From Acidobacteriota bacterium (GTDB lineage: Bacteria > Acidobacteriota > Terriglobia > Acidiferrales > UBA7541): 64,000 bases of DNA. Position numbers and translations under genes: made by a program. This document shows positions 28,434 to 41,188 of the stretch, one piece after another. The notes below the pieces were generated by a model. It saw only the letters and a program-made list of their open reading frames with translations. It was not told the DNA's origin and ran no database searches. The stretch spans positions 1 through 64,000 of the forward strand of contig QHYU01000140.1 of the NCBI GenBank assembly GCA_003224235.1, read 5' to 3'. Numbering within the stretch: position 1 is the first letter of the stretch; each line of letters starts with the position of its first letter.

Positions 28434-31400
28434 CTACCGCGGCAGCGGCACCAGCAAGACGCGATTGTTGTTCTCGTCGGCAATGACCGCCAGATTGCTG
28501 CGCGGGTGGATGTCTATAGAGAACTGCTGCGAGCCAGTCATACCCAGGATGGCCCGCACTCGCCGATCGAGGAAATCTACCACCGTCATGGTGTTGCTGG
28601 CGGTGTTCACCGTCACCAGCGTACTGCTGTGGAAGTTGTTGGCTATTGACGTGGGGTTGATTCCGACGCGCAGGGAGGCGGACTGTTGCGCGACAGGATC
28701 CACAAGAGTCAGACTATTGCCCAGGGCGCAAGCGGCCACGAATAAATTGCTCGCCGCGTCAAATACCACCCCCGTGGGATTCTGCTGGCAAGAATAGCGT
28801 TGCCCCACCGCCGGCGCCCCCTGACTGAGGTCAATCTGGTTCAGGCTGCCACTCGAGCTCGCGACCAAGGCCAGATTGCGAATGGAGTCGATGGCCACTG
28901 CCACCGGCCGCTGATCCACCGAAACCGTGGTGACGGCAGGGGTGGTTGTGCCCGTGTCCGTGCTGAACAGGCTCACGGTGTTGGAGCCGCTATTGGCCAC
29001 GGCCGCCTGCGCCGTGTCCTGGTTAATGGCCACACCAATAGGCTCGGTGCCCAGGGTGACCGGGGAACTCACTGCGGGTGGGCTCTTGGTGAGGTCAATC
29101 ACCGAGGCTGTGTTATCGCCGCGGTTAGTTACTACGGCCTTGCCCAACCGCGAGATGACCGCGACACCTTGGGGATTGCTGCCCACGGCGACCGGGCTAC
29201 TTGCTGTCACGGCGCCACTTGTCAAGTCAATCAGCGAGACGTTCTTGCAGCCGGTGTTGGTGACCAAGGCAAGGTTGCGCTCCGCATCAATGGCCACGGC
29301 GCGCGGCGCCGGCGCTGTGCAGCCGGTGCTGGTGACGTCCACCGGCTGGATGACGGTTAGATCGGTGACGTTTGAGCGCGTGCCGCCGGGGTTGAGAACA
29401 TCCACGGCGTATCGGCGCGCGCTGGTGAGAAACGTGGCACCGGAGACCGTTACGGTCATCTGGCGATCCGTGACGCTGGTCGGCGCAGGGAGTTGAGTCT
29501 CATCCAGCCGCAACCGCGAGCCGCTGACAAATCCTTTGCCAATGACGGTGAGCGTCAGATCGGCAGTCGAGGCCAGCGTCGCGGTCGGGTTGGAGGGATT
29601 AAACTGCCGGTCTCTGGGCAAGGCGAGCTGCGTGATGTGCAGCGGCCGGATTGCCCCCGGCCCGCTCACAGCACCCAGTGAAAGAATGGAGACGTTGTTG
29701 CTTCCCTCGTTTGCCACCACGGCCAGATTACTGCCGGGATCAATGGCTATCGCTTTCGGGCCGGTGCCAACATCGACCGTGGTTATGAGAAAGCTTGCCT
29801 GGTTCGTCGCCCGCGGGTTAACAATGCTGGCTTTGTTTGTGGCTGGGGCGACACTCACACCGGTATCAGTCAGCGGGTTTACGGCAGCAGCGAACGCGCA
29901 CGTCAGTGTGCTCGCGCAGCTGTCCGGCGCGAAGTTCGTCACTGCCTGGTCGAGGACGCTGAAAAACGTCAACGTGTTTGTGGTCGGGTCGGCCAGCATC
30001 ACCTTCTCGGTCTCCGGATTGATGGCAATGCCGGTCGCGTTGCCAACCACGACAGTGGCTAGAGGATTCGAGTAGAGCGCGGCCCCGCCGCCGCTGGTTG
30101 CATTCGCGGCTGTCTGCGCGTAGGCGAAAGTCGTGGCGCTCGGAACGGACGACACGGTGAAGTAGCCGTTAAAGCTGTTGTCGGCCACCCCCGTGATAAG
30201 AACGGCCTCATCCGTGAGGAGGCCGTGAGGCGCAGTCGTGGTAACGGTCACCACGTTCGCCGTGCGCAAAGCACCGTTTGCAGTAATCCCGCTCGAAGTT
30301 TGCAGCCCTGGATCAAGCGCGGAGCCGCCACCGCTCGTGGCGTTCGCGGCCGTCTGCGCGAAGGTGAACGTCGTAGAGTTGGGCACGGAAGCGACCGTGA
30401 ATGCGCCGTTGAAGCTGTTGTCGGCCACCCCGGTGATGAGGACTGTTTGTCCGGTGATGAGCCCATGCGGCGCTATGGTGGTGATGGTCACGGCATTCCC
30501 GGCGCGCACGGCCCCGGTCGGAGCCGCAGCGATCGCGAGGGAGCGCCGGCCTCCCAGACTCACAATCGAAAGCGACCCGACCCTGCCGCCGGGGGAAACG
30601 AGGGCCCAATTCAGGCGGGGCTCAACGGCAACTTGTGGGGTCGTGCCGTCGCCGACAGTCACGGCACCGACAACAGCTGGGGGGCTTGAGGTCAAGTCGA
30701 TGATGGAAGCGACATTAGTTCCCTGTGCCGGGGCGACCGGCTGGTAGGTAACCAGCGCCAGCCCGGTCTGTGGGTTCACCCCCACGGAAAAAGGCTTGGC
30801 GTTGATGTTGGCGAGGATCGGGCTCCCAGGAACATTTGTACCGGTCCTCAAGTCTATGATCGAAACGCTGTTGCTGCCATTGTTCGCCACGACCGCGAGG
30901 TTGCGCACGTTATCCACAGCAACGCCAGTTGGTGAGGTCCCGACAGGGATCGAGGCGACGCAGACGCCCGGAAAGGTGGCCGGGGGCGGGCTGCAGATGG
31001 CAGGGGCAGGCGACGTCAGAGCAATCAGCGTGATGTCGTTGGAGCCACGATTAGCCACGACGGCGATTCCGGTGGCCGTATTGATCGCGACAGCCCCTGG
31101 TTGCATGCCGACGTTTGGCGTCGCCACTATTGAGGGCGGCGTGGGCGAAGAACAGTTCTGCCCGCTCACAAGGCAGGGTTGAATAGCAAAATTAGCCACG
31201 GCCGCCAGCTGCGTCGCTGGCGAGTTATCCCGCACAGCAAACGAGACCAACCCGGGGGCAGCTTGGTCAGCAGCACTGAGAACGACACCCAACTGACGGG
31301 CACTATTCACCGTGGCCGCATGCAGGCTGCCATCAAATTCCGCTGTCACTGCGGGTAATTGCGGCGGGCCAGGAGCGCCATAGAAGCCGCCGTTGACATT

Positions 31401-33098
31401 GAAGTTGACGGCCGCGCCGCCCTGTGTGCCGCTGTCTGGGGACGCTCCCACCAGCGCCGGGCGCACAGCGAGGATCCTGAAAGGCTGCGGCGTGGGACTC
31501 GCCGGAGTTCCTCTCTGGCTCTGCACCGTAATCGGCACTCCTGCCGGCGGGGTTGGTGTCGCGAGCACGCTGTCCGGCAGGCGAACGCGCAGCAGCGAGC
31601 CGCTGACGGCCGTGATTTTGGACGTGTCCACAAGGGCGCCATTAAAGAAGACTTTGGTGGTGGAAATGAAGTTCGTCCCCGCTAGATAGACATCCTGGAA
31701 AAGGGAACCCTGCGCGGCGGTGCTGGGGTTGATGCTGGTCAGGGTGGGATCGGCTGCGGTGACAATGCTCGTCAAGACTGAGGCCGATCGGCTCACATCC
31801 ACGGTCGAAGTGGCCTTGATCGTGACCGTGGCCGCCCCCGCGGTGGCCGTCCCCCCGCCACTGGTGGCGTTGGAACCGGTCTGGGCGTAGGTGAAGGTGG
31901 TAGTGCTGGGTACCGTCGCAATCGTGAATGTACCGTTGAAGCTGGTGTCGGTCACCCCCGCAATCACCACGCTCTGGCCGACCACAAAACCGTGAGCCGC
32001 GGTGGTGGAGATCGTGACCGCGTTCGAAGATCGAACCGCGCCATTGGCTGCGATGGTGACTGGAGTCACGTTAGGAGGGGTCGCGGGCGCGGTGTACAAC
32101 CCGTTCGTGCTGATGGTGCCGAGCGTCGCGTTCCCGCCCTCGATTTCATTCACGAACCACTTTACGGTGGTGTTTGAGCTGCCGGTGATCGTGGCGATGA
32201 ATTGCAGGTTCTCGCTGGTGCCGACTGTCGCTGACGTCGGCTTGACGCTTATCTGAATCCCGGAATCAATACTGACAACCGCGGTGGCGCTCTTGGTGTT
32301 GTCCGCGATGCTGACCGCCTTGACCTTGACCGCGAACGACGAAACGGTCCCGCCACCGCTGGTGGCGTTCGCGCCGATCTGCGAGTAGGTAAACGTCGTG
32401 GTCGAGGGCACCGTGGCAATCGCGAACGTGCCGTTAAAGCTCGCGTCGGTAACTCCTGAAATCACCACGGCCTGCCCCACCACAAAGCTGTGTGTAGCCG
32501 TGGTCGTAATGGTGACCGTGTTCGATGCGCGCACCGCGCCGTTGGCCGCAATGGTGGCCGTGGCCGGGGGAGGGAGCGCCGCGGGCGCCGTGTACAACCC
32601 TCCGGTTGTGATCGTGCCGAAGGTGGCGTTTCCTCCTTCCACATCGTTCACAAACCACTTCACATTGACGTTGAAAACGGACCCATTGCCGCTCGTAGCA
32701 TCTGCGCCCGTCTGCGAATACGTGAAGGTGGTTGTGGAGGGGACTGAGGCGATGATGAAGGTGCCATTAAAGCTCACGTCTGTGACCCCGGAGATCACGA
32801 CGGTCTGCCCCTGGGTGAGACCGTGGGGCGAGGTGGTTGTAATTGTGACGATGTTGGAGGCGCGGACGGCGCCGTTGGAAGCAGCAATAGTGGCCGTACT
32901 TGCCGTCCCGGTCACATTGGCGGCAAACTGTTGCGTGCCGGTCACAACGACTCTGACGATGGTGGGATTAATGGCGACGGTGACGCCCGGCGGGGGGCTG
33001 CTGCTCCCTCCGCCGCAACCCGCGACCAGCAGGCCCAACAAAACCGCGAGACAGCTTACCGACCCCCAGAGTTTGCGGTGAGCAGCGCCAAACCTCAT
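28434..33098 (-). CDS. Giant lipoprotein with YncE-like propellers and five copies of a 70-residue module
   Basis: The protein has 1554 residues from ATG 33098 (GGAGG upstream). Signal peptide with lipobox LLVAGCGGG. Then Ig-like segments (VKWFVNDVEGGNATFGTI, repeated), an IPT-like domain (LTSINPSTAAQGS) and several surface-layer/YncE-type propeller blades (VAVDNVRNLAVVANNGSNSVSIIDL and relatives). A module of about 70 residues, from NGAVRASNTVTITTT to FTYSQTGANATSGGG, occurs five times. The protein is likely exported to the outer membrane or cell surface; a ligand cannot be assigned. No enzymatic domain was recognised. Confidence 0.82.
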   Translation of the reverse strand: MRFGAAHRKLWGSVSCLAVLLGLLVAGCGGGSSSPPPGVTVAINPTIVRVVVTGTQQFAANVTGTASTATIAASNGAVRASNIVTITTTSPHGLTQGQTVVISGVTDVSFNGTFIIASVPSTTTFTYSQTGADATSGNGSVFNVNVKWFVNDVEGGNATFGTITTGGLYTAPAALPPPATATIAANGAVRASNTVTITTTATHSFVVGQAVVISGVTDASFNGTFAIATVPSTTTFTYSQIGANATSGGGTVSSFAVKVKAVSIADNTKSATAVVSIDSGIQISVKPTSATVGTSENLQFIATITGSSNTTVKWFVNEIEGGNATLGTISTNGLYTAPATPPNVTPVTIAANGAVRSSNAVTISTTAAHGFVVGQSVVIAGVTDTSFNGTFTIATVPSTTTFTYAQTGSNATSGGGTATAGAATVTIKATSTVDVSRSASVLTSIVTAADPTLTSINPSTAAQGSLFQDVYLAGTNFISTTKVFFNGALVDTSKITAVSGSLLRVRLPDSVLATPTPPAGVPITVQSQRGTPASPTPQPFRILAVRPALVGASPDSGTQGGAAVNFNVNGGFYGAPGPPQLPAVTAEFDGSLHAATVNSARQLGVVLSAADQAAPGLVSFAVRDNSPATQLAAVANFAIQPCLVSGQNCSSPTPPSIVATPNVGMQPGAVAINTATGIAVVANRGSNDITLIALTSPAPAICSPPPATFPGVCVASIPVGTSPTGVAVDNVRNLAVVANNGSNSVSIIDLRTGTNVPGSPILANINAKPFSVGVNPQTGLALVTYQPVAPAQGTNVASIIDLTSSPPAVVGAVTVGDGTTPQVAVEPRLNWALVSPGGRVGSLSIVSLGGRRSLAIAAAPTGAVRAGNAVTITTIAPHGLITGQTVLITGVADNSFNGAFTVASVPNSTTFTFAQTAANATSGGGSALDPGLQTSSGITANGALRTANVVTVTTTAPHGLLTDEAVLITGVADNSFNGYFTVSSVPSATTFAYAQTAANATSGGGAALYSNPLATVVVGNATGIAINPETEKVMLADPTTNTLTFFSVLDQAVTNFAPDSCASTLTCAFAAAVNPLTDTGVSVAPATNKASIVNPRATNQASFLITTVDVGTGPKAIAIDPGSNLAVVANEGSNNVSILSLGAVSGPGAIRPLHITQLALPRDRQFNPSNPTATLASTADLTLTVIGKGFVSGSRLRLDETQLPAPTSVTDRQMTVTVSGATFLTSARRYAVDVLNPGGTRSNVTDLTVIQPVDVTSTGCTAPAPRAVAIDAERNLALVTNTGCKNVSLIDLTSGAVTASSPVAVGSNPQGVAVISRLGKAVVTNRGDNTASVIDLTKSPPAVSSPVTLGTEPIGVAINQDTAQAAVANSGSNTVSLFSTDTGTTTPAVTTVSVDQRPVAVAIDSIRNLALVASSSGSLNQIDLSQGAPAVGQRYSCQQNPTGVVFDAASNLFVAACALGNSLTLVDPVAQQSASLRVGINPTSIANNFHSSTLVTVNTASNTMTVVDFLDRRVRAILGMTGSQQFSIDIHPRSNLAVIADENNNRVLLVPLPR
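30087..32900 (-). repeat. Five copies of a 210-bp module inside the lipoprotein gene
   Basis: Approximate copy positions on the minus strand: 32900-32685, 32572-32346, 32067-31849, 30530-30321 and 30290-30087. Each encodes GAVRxxNxVTITTT, a central VVISGVTDxSFNGTF and a closing TTFTYxQTxxNATSGGG. Three lie in the N-terminal Ig-like region and two interrupt the later propeller region, so the module looks able to move as a unit. Confidence 0.8.
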
Positions 33099-33224
33099 GC
33101 CATCGCCTCCGCGAACCATCCGATTTCAATTCAGCAAGCGGGTCATCTCTTGAATCTGCCTGTTCACCCGGCCGCTGCCTGACCTCCAGCCACCTCTGTA
33201 CCGCCCCTTAAAAAGCCCCGAGCC

Positions 33225-36137
33225 TCAGAACGTCCGGCTAACCGTGAACCGGAAAGTGCGCAGCGGGTCAAAGAAGTTCACGCTCTGCGGCACCCGGCTC
33301 CTGAGCTGGGGAAGAATCTGGGAATCGAGCACGCCGATCTGTCTCAAGTGCGTCTGGTCGCTCTGCGAGATGAAGAAACCGCAGTCGGTGATTCCCGATT
33401 GGCACGTGGCTGTCGGCGCGATGATCGTTTGATGGTACCGGACCGGGTTGTAGGCCCAATAAAGCCGAAACGGGGCATTGACCACGGGTAATTGAACTAC
33501 AAACTGGATCCCCGTTGAAATCCGCGGCTTGAAGTTTGAGTGGGGAGCAAAGCCGATCGCGCGGTTGATCGTCGAGCCCGGGAACCGGGTTTGGAGCTGC
33601 TGTAACCCGCTGGTATCCAACTGCAACTGCTGGCGACGCAGGGTGCCATTGGCTCCCACGTCCAGAAACAGGTCCACACTTACCGGCCCGACGATCGGAA
33701 TGCGGTACTCGAGATTGCCCACACCCTGCAAATCCCCGCCAGGAAATGTGATGTTGTAAACCAGCGTCGGCACGGTCAACTGAAAAAAGCGTGGATTTCC
33801 GGAGGCGTCGAGTTGCGTCGGGTCTTGGTAGGAAAGTGACAAGGGCACCAAGGCGGGAATAAACCCCACTGGGCCGATGGTGCGGATGTCGAAGCCCCGC
33901 ACGGTGTCTTCGCCGCCCAGATAGAAACGGCTGTACGGCGGCAGCACGCGGTCACGATACCCGGTGGCAAAGGCAGTCAGTACTCGGAAACCAAGCACAT
34001 TGCGCCGCTTATTGATCGGCCGGAAGTATTTGGTTTCAAGAATGTTGGTGATGGCGTTGACGTTGCCGCCCAACGGCCCCCCCTCAAAGCTCAGCGAGTA
34101 GAACAGGCTCTTGCCGCCGGTGGGGTTAATCGGGTTATTCACGGTGTTGTAGGTGATCGTCGGCGTGATTCGGCTCGAACGAATCCCGCGCAGTGCAGAT
34201 GGCCCGGCAAAGCCACGGAATTGAATAGCTTCAAACAGAATGCGCGAGGCGTCGCTGAATGCATCGATGTTAGTCGAGGTGAGCCCGTAGGTGACTCCCA
34301 AGCGGGTGAAGGAAAAACGCCGGAGCGGGTAGCTCGCAAAAACCGTGAAACCCTTGCTGTTCTGGTTGTAATTCTGCGTCGTGTTCGGATTGAGCTGGAT
34401 GCGTTGCCCAATCAGCAAGGAAGTCTCGCGGGACTGGTTGAAACTGAACCGGCTGGAGAAAAGAGTGAAGCCGGTGGAGATGGGCCGGTCCAACAGATAG
34501 GGCTCGGTGAAACCGAACAGGAAATTGCGCTGCCGGTCGCCGAATTCGGTGGAAAAGGTGAGCGTCTCGCCCAGTCCCAGGAAGTTATTGGTCTGGTAGC
34601 TGAGGCCAATAAAGCTGCCGGCGATGCCGCTGACGCCGCCGGTCAGGCCGATGGACTGCTTACCCTTTTCCTTGACCTTGAGCGCGATGTCTACGGTGCC
34701 GTCCTTAAGGTTTCGCTTGATTTCGGCATGCTCGGGTTTGATGGGCTCGAAGTAATCGAGCTGGTTCAACCGCAGGATACTGACTTCCCACAGGCGATTG
34801 TTGAACAGGTCGCCTTCGTCCAGCAGGATTTCGCGCCGGATCACCTTGTCGCGGGTGGTGACGTTGCCCTGGAACTCTATTCGGCGGACGGAGAACTGCT
34901 TTTGCTCGTCGAATTCGAGCGTCAGATTGACGACCTTCTTCTCCTCATCCACATCCGTGACCGGCTGGGCGACAAAGTCGATGTAGCCATACTGACCGTA
35001 GACCTTCCGGTAGTCCTCCAGGGCTTTACGCACTTTGTCCACGGCGAAGATGTCGCCTTCCTTGAGCGGGAAAACCTGCTGCAGGAACTCTGTTTTGAAG
35101 AACAGCCCTTTGTCCGGGTCCACGTTTCGGACGAACAACTTGCCCATGCGGAACCGCTCGCCCTCTTCTATGGGGATGGTGATGTTGGTGTTCTTGCCGC
35201 GCTTGCGCCCGACGACCGGCATCGGCACCGGGAGGCCGGGGCGATGGATGTCCACGGTATCGGTGACCGGGTCCTTGACCAGCACCTTGAAGTAGCCATT
35301 GTCCTGATAAAGCCCGCGGATGCCCACCTCGAGGTCTTCGGACAGCTTGCGGCGGTCGTACGTTTTCGCTAACAAGTTCAGGGACATGATGCCCAGGGGG
35401 ATGGCGTAGGGTCGCGAATGGCGCATGGCGCGGACGATCCTGCGTTCAGAGAACGCCTTGTTCCCCTGGATGTGGATCTTTCCGACCTTTACCTTGGGGC
35501 CTTCCTCCACGACGAAAATCAACTTGACCGCGTTGGTGGCGGCGATGCGCTCGTAGGTGGGCTTGACCACGGCAAACTGACGCCCGCGCTCGCCCAGCAG
35601 CTCCCGGAGGACGACCTCCGCCTTCTTGATCTTGGTAGGATCGAACTGGCTTTCCACCGAGAGCCCGACCTTGCGGTCCTTGAAGCGCTCCAAGATTTCC
35701 GACTCCGTGACCGACTTGGCGCCCTTGTACTCGATGCGGCGGATGATGGGCCGCTCTTTCACATAGAAGACGATGATCTTCGCGTTGGGGTGGTCGCGGC
35801 TATCCTCCACCTCGAGCCGGATTTCCTCGAAAAACTGCGTGTTCCACAGCGCCTGGAAATCCCGCCGGAGAGCCTCTTCGTTGTAGGGGTCATTCGGGCG
35901 GGTGAAGATGCGCGCCCTGAGTGTGTCGGTGCGGATGCGCCGGTTACCCACGAAGTCCACGCGCTCCACAATGACTTGCTGTTGGGCAGGGTTCGCGTCC
36001 AAGACGGGCCGGCCGGAGGCCAGCGCCCAGGATAGCCCCCCGCCAAGGTAGAAAATCGTAGCGACCAGGGACACCCGTAGAGGAAGGGAGAAAAGCGGCA
36101 GGCAGATTTTTTTTCGTGCGGCCGTGCTAACTCTCAA
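33225..36137 (-). CDS. bamA: Outer membrane protein assembly factor BamA
   Basis: The protein has 970 residues: a signal sequence (first 42 residues), five POTRA domains with motifs such as VERVDFVGNRRI and IRRIEYKGAKSVTE, and a C-terminal 16-stranded barrel of about 400 residues ending FRFTVSRTF, with the terminal Phe typical of BAM substrates. VRGFDIRTIGP is the conserved VRGF-like loop 6 motif of Omp85 proteins. The start is a TTG at 36137 with a weak ribosome binding site, so a different nearby start is possible. It folds beta-barrel proteins into the outer membrane. Confidence 0.95.
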   Translation of the reverse strand: MRVSTAARKKICLPLFSLPLRVSLVATIFYLGGGLSWALASGRPVLDANPAQQQVIVERVDFVGNRRIRTDTLRARIFTRPNDPYNEEALRRDFQALWNTQFFEEIRLEVEDSRDHPNAKIIVFYVKERPIIRRIEYKGAKSVTESEILERFKDRKVGLSVESQFDPTKIKKAEVVLRELLGERGRQFAVVKPTYERIAATNAVKLIFVVEEGPKVKVGKIHIQGNKAFSERRIVRAMRHSRPYAIPLGIMSLNLLAKTYDRRKLSEDLEVGIRGLYQDNGYFKVLVKDPVTDTVDIHRPGLPVPMPVVGRKRGKNTNITIPIEEGERFRMGKLFVRNVDPDKGLFFKTEFLQQVFPLKEGDIFAVDKVRKALEDYRKVYGQYGYIDFVAQPVTDVDEEKKVVNLTLEFDEQKQFSVRRIEFQGNVTTRDKVIRREILLDEGDLFNNRLWEVSILRLNQLDYFEPIKPEHAEIKRNLKDGTVDIALKVKEKGKQSIGLTGGVSGIAGSFIGLSYQTNNFLGLGETLTFSTEFGDRQRNFLFGFTEPYLLDRPISTGFTLFSSRFSFNQSRETSLLIGQRIQLNPNTTQNYNQNSKGFTVFASYPLRRFSFTRLGVTYGLTSTNIDAFSDASRILFEAIQFRGFAGPSALRGIRSSRITPTITYNTVNNPINPTGGKSLFYSLSFEGGPLGGNVNAITNILETKYFRPINKRRNVLGFRVLTAFATGYRDRVLPPYSRFYLGGEDTVRGFDIRTIGPVGFIPALVPLSLSYQDPTQLDASGNPRFFQLTVPTLVYNITFPGGDLQGVGNLEYRIPIVGPVSVDLFLDVGANGTLRRQQLQLDTSGLQQLQTRFPGSTINRAIGFAPHSNFKPRISTGIQFVVQLPVVNAPFRLYWAYNPVRYHQTIIAPTATCQSGITDCGFFISQSDQTHLRQIGVLDSQILPQLRSRVPQSVNFFDPLRTFRFTVSRTF

Positions 36138-36211
36138 GGCCGCGCCCCCCAGCGCAAAATGTGTATACCCCCGCCGGCCCCGGACAGAACCGGCTGTCTG
36201 CGTAGGATTCG

Positions 36212-38638
<2,427 letters not shown>

Positions 38639-38680
38639 GGTTCAGCTCGATTCTCCCTCAGATCGCCTTGCAAGTTCTCC

Positions 38681-39451
38681 CTAAACTTGTTCTGCACTCC
38701 GGAGCACACCGTGCTCCAACCGCAGCACCCGGTCACATCGCCGCGCTAGCGCCGCATTGTGCGTCGCCAGGATGGAACTCAAGTGATGGGTGCGGTGCAA
38801 GTTCTGCATCAGAGTGAAAATTGCATCTGCGTTTCGCTCGTCCAGATCACCTGTAGGCTCATCCGCCAGCAGCACCGCCGGCTCGTTGGCCAGCGCCCGC
38901 GCAATGGCTACGCGCTGCTGTTCGCCACCGGAGAGTTCCCCTGCCCGCTGCCACGCCCGTCCCGCCAGCCCCACTCGGTTCAACCACAACTCGCCGGCCT
39001 CGAGCGCCCGTCCCTTCTCGACTCCTCTGATGAGCAAGGGCATGGCCACATTCTCACCGGCGGTAAAATCCGGCAGCAGATGATGCCTCTGCCAGACAAA
39101 CCCCACCGCAAGGCTGCGAAAATCCGCAAGCGCCGCGTCTGAAAGCGCTTCCACCGCCTTCGTGTCGAAGTATACTGTACCGCTTGTTGGCATGTCCAGC
39201 GCAGCCAGCAGATGCAAAAGCGTGCTCTTTCCCGCACCCGAGGGTCCTACAATCGCCACCATTTCTCCCTCGACTACAGCTAGATCGACGCCTGCCAGGA
39301 CAGCCACTTCCGACGCGCCTGCGCCATACACCTTGCGCAAGCCACGCGCCTCGAGCACCACTCTCGGGCCCAAGGCTTCTTCTGGGCAGCCGCCTGCCTG
39401 ACGGTGTTGGATCGCCATCGCCGCTGCGTTTTGCGTGGTCACGTCTCGCAC
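38681..39451 (-). CDS. lolD: LolD-type ABC transporter ATPase
   Basis: The protein has 256 residues as read from GTG 39451; an ATG at 39418 would shorten it by 11 residues and neither has a clear ribosome binding site. Walker [17 protein letters not shown]-loop [12 protein letters not shown], signature [15 protein letters not shown], Walker [13 protein letters not shown] and ILATHN are present. The MPTSG and [14 protein letters not shown] context matches LolD. It would power lipoprotein release with the LolC/E-type permease 510 bp upstream. Confidence 0.85.
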   Translation of the reverse strand: MRDVTTQNAAAMAIQHRQAGGCPEEALGPRVVLEARGLRKVYGAGASEVAVLAGVDLAVVEGEMVAIVGPSGAGKSTLLHLLAALDMPTSGTVYFDTKAVEALSDAALADFRSLAVGFVWQRHHLLPDFTAGENVAMPLLIRGVEKGRALEAGELWLNRVGLAGRAWQRAGELSGGEQQRVAIARALANEPAVLLADEPTGDLDERNADAIFTLMQNLHRTHHLSSILATHNAALARRCDRVLRLEHGVLRSAEQV

Positions 39452-39961
39452 TCGCTTGGCCTATCCTGTCTATTCGTTCACTACCTAATCTTAGATGCCA
39501 GATCCCCGACCTAGTTTACGTTTCTTCTTTCCTTCTGCCCGATTTCCTCCGCCCGAGCCCTGCTCTACAACCGGTGTAGCTCAATCAACTTCACATTTGC
39601 GCCCAACGGCTGCCTCATTGCACGTCTGGGTACTTTTTGTCCCCGCGCCGACTGTACGCAGTATCCTGCAAGCCATTGAGAACGCGGCGATTGTAGTACG
39701 GACCCCATGAACCCCTGCTGCCTCCACAACAAGCTTGCACAGCGCCCTTGTGCGTACCCTAGTATTAGTGCACGCTGCTCGCCAAAACTCTCCATTTTCA
39801 CTCGATTGTCGCTTACCAGGAAGCTCCATCGCCCCTTCTGCGGAGCACGATGCCTCAGGAGGCCGCCTTCGCCCTCTGCGGTCGCGGCACCTGGAGCTCG
39901 AGAGCAGGACCAAATCTTCACACTCCACCCCACATGCTTGCTCAACGCTCCCTTGACGGTA
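39452..39961. other. 510-bp spacer splitting the LolC/E and LolD genes
   Basis: Open frames across this stretch (for example 39581-39928, minus) have arginine- and serine-rich translations with no family resemblance. I found no promoter with both boxes at good spacing, no terminator and no tRNA. It may be the remnant of a lost gene or an inserted element; I cannot assign it. Confidence 0.4.
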
Positions 39962-41188
39962 CTATTCGTAGCGCAGGATTTCAACCGGGAGGATGCGCGC
40001 GGCCGAACGGGCAGGGACAAACGTTGCGGCCACGCTGATCGCGAGTGCCGCCGCAGCAATCCACGCCCCGTCGAGGCCGTTGGGATGAAACGGCACGAAG
40101 GGAACGGCATAAACCTGGGGGTCGAGCGGGATCAGACGATAAGAGTCAGCTGCCCAGGCAATGCCATAGCCTGCGACCAGCCCCGCGCAAGTACCCACCG
40201 CGCCGACGGCAAGCCCCTGGAGAATGAAAATGTTGCGTACCTGTTCGCGCCGCGCCCCCATGGCCATGAGCACAGCGATGTCGCGCGCCTTGTCGCTCAC
40301 GGTCATCGCCAGCACCACCAGGATGTTGAGGCCGGCAACAAAAGTGATCAGTCCGATGAAGAGCGTCGTCACCAGCTTTTCCAGGCGCAGCGCGCGGAAC
40401 AGCGCGCGGTTTTCCTCCATCCAGGTCGTTGCTGAGTAGCCCGGCCCGGCTTTCCGCGCCAGCACACCAGCCAGCTCGGCTGCGCGGTCGGCTTGCTCGA
40501 TGCGGAACTCGATCACGTTCACCAAGTCGCTTGTGCCGGCCAGGCCCTGGGCTGCCCCTAGCGTCATGAAGCCCCAATTGGCATCGTAATCGTAGAATCC
40601 GGAGTCGAAGATGCCCGCCACGCGGAACCGCCGCGACCTCGGGACCATCCCATACGGTGTCAGCCGGCCCTGCGGGCTGGTCAGCGTAACGTAGTCCCCG
40701 GCGCCAATCTTCAGTTCCTGCGCCAGGATCCGCCCCAGCAGAATTGCGTCCATGCCATCCGCATCGGCGGCGAAGTCGGCGGCGCCGGCCACCACGCGGC
40801 GGAGGGCTTCATTCGAACGATGCTCAAGTTCCGGGTCGATGCCTTTCAACACGATGCCGCGGGCGCGGCCACCGGCGGAGAGCAGTACGGTCTGGTAGAT
40901 AGCTGGGGTAGCGGCGCGCACGCCGGGCGTAGCCCCCAGCTCCTCGGCCAGCGCGCGGTAGTCGCGCAGGCCGTCGGTGCCGGGACGCGTCAAGTTGACG
41001 TGTGCGGTGACACCGAGCAGGCGGTCCTGGATCGTCTGGCGGAAACCGGTGTTCATCGCCAGCGCAATCACCAGCGTGCCCACACCTGCCGCCACGCCCG
41101 CCACTGCCAGCAGCGTCACCAGTCGCAGCACCGCCGGCCGGTGCGGCGAGCGCAGGTAGCGGCGGGCCACTAACCATTCGAACTTCAT
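39962..41188 (-). CDS. LolC/LolE-type lipoprotein-releasing permease
   Basis: The protein has 408 residues: opening [10 protein letters not shown], which is characteristic of LolC/E, an N-terminal helix, a periplasmic domain of about 220 residues, and three C-terminal helices with [21 protein letters not shown] as the coupling segment. It extracts outer-membrane lipoproteins from the inner membrane with LolD. Only one permease gene is present, so it may act as a homodimer, as in the LolF-type systems. Its ATG overlaps the lysS stop by four bases. Confidence 0.92.
   Translation of the reverse strand: MKFEWLVARRYLRSPHRPAVLRLVTLLAVAGVAAGVGTLVIALAMNTGFRQTIQDRLLGVTAHVNLTRPGTDGLRDYRALAEELGATPGVRAATPAIYQTVLLSAGGRARGIVLKGIDPELEHRSNEALRRVVAGAADFAADADGMDAILLGRILAQELKIGAGDYVTLTSPQGRLTPYGMVPRSRRFRVAGIFDSGFYDYDANWGFMTLGAAQGLAGTSDLVNVIEFRIEQADRAAELAGVLARKAGPGYSATTWMEENRALFRALRLEKLVTTLFIGLITFVAGLNILVVLAMTVSDKARDIAVLMAMGARREQVRNIFILQGLAVGAVGTCAGLVAGYGIAWAADSYRLIPLDPQVYAVPFVPFHPNGLDGAWIAAAALAISVAATFVPARSAARILPVEILRYE

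Noticed and set aside
34221-35372. 383-codon plus-strand open frame opposite bamA
   Set aside because: Antisense to POTRA and barrel coding sequence; no start signal and no homology.
39565-40110. Open frames spanning the LolC/E end and the spacer
   Set aside because: Arginine-rich translations out of frame with the permease and without homology.
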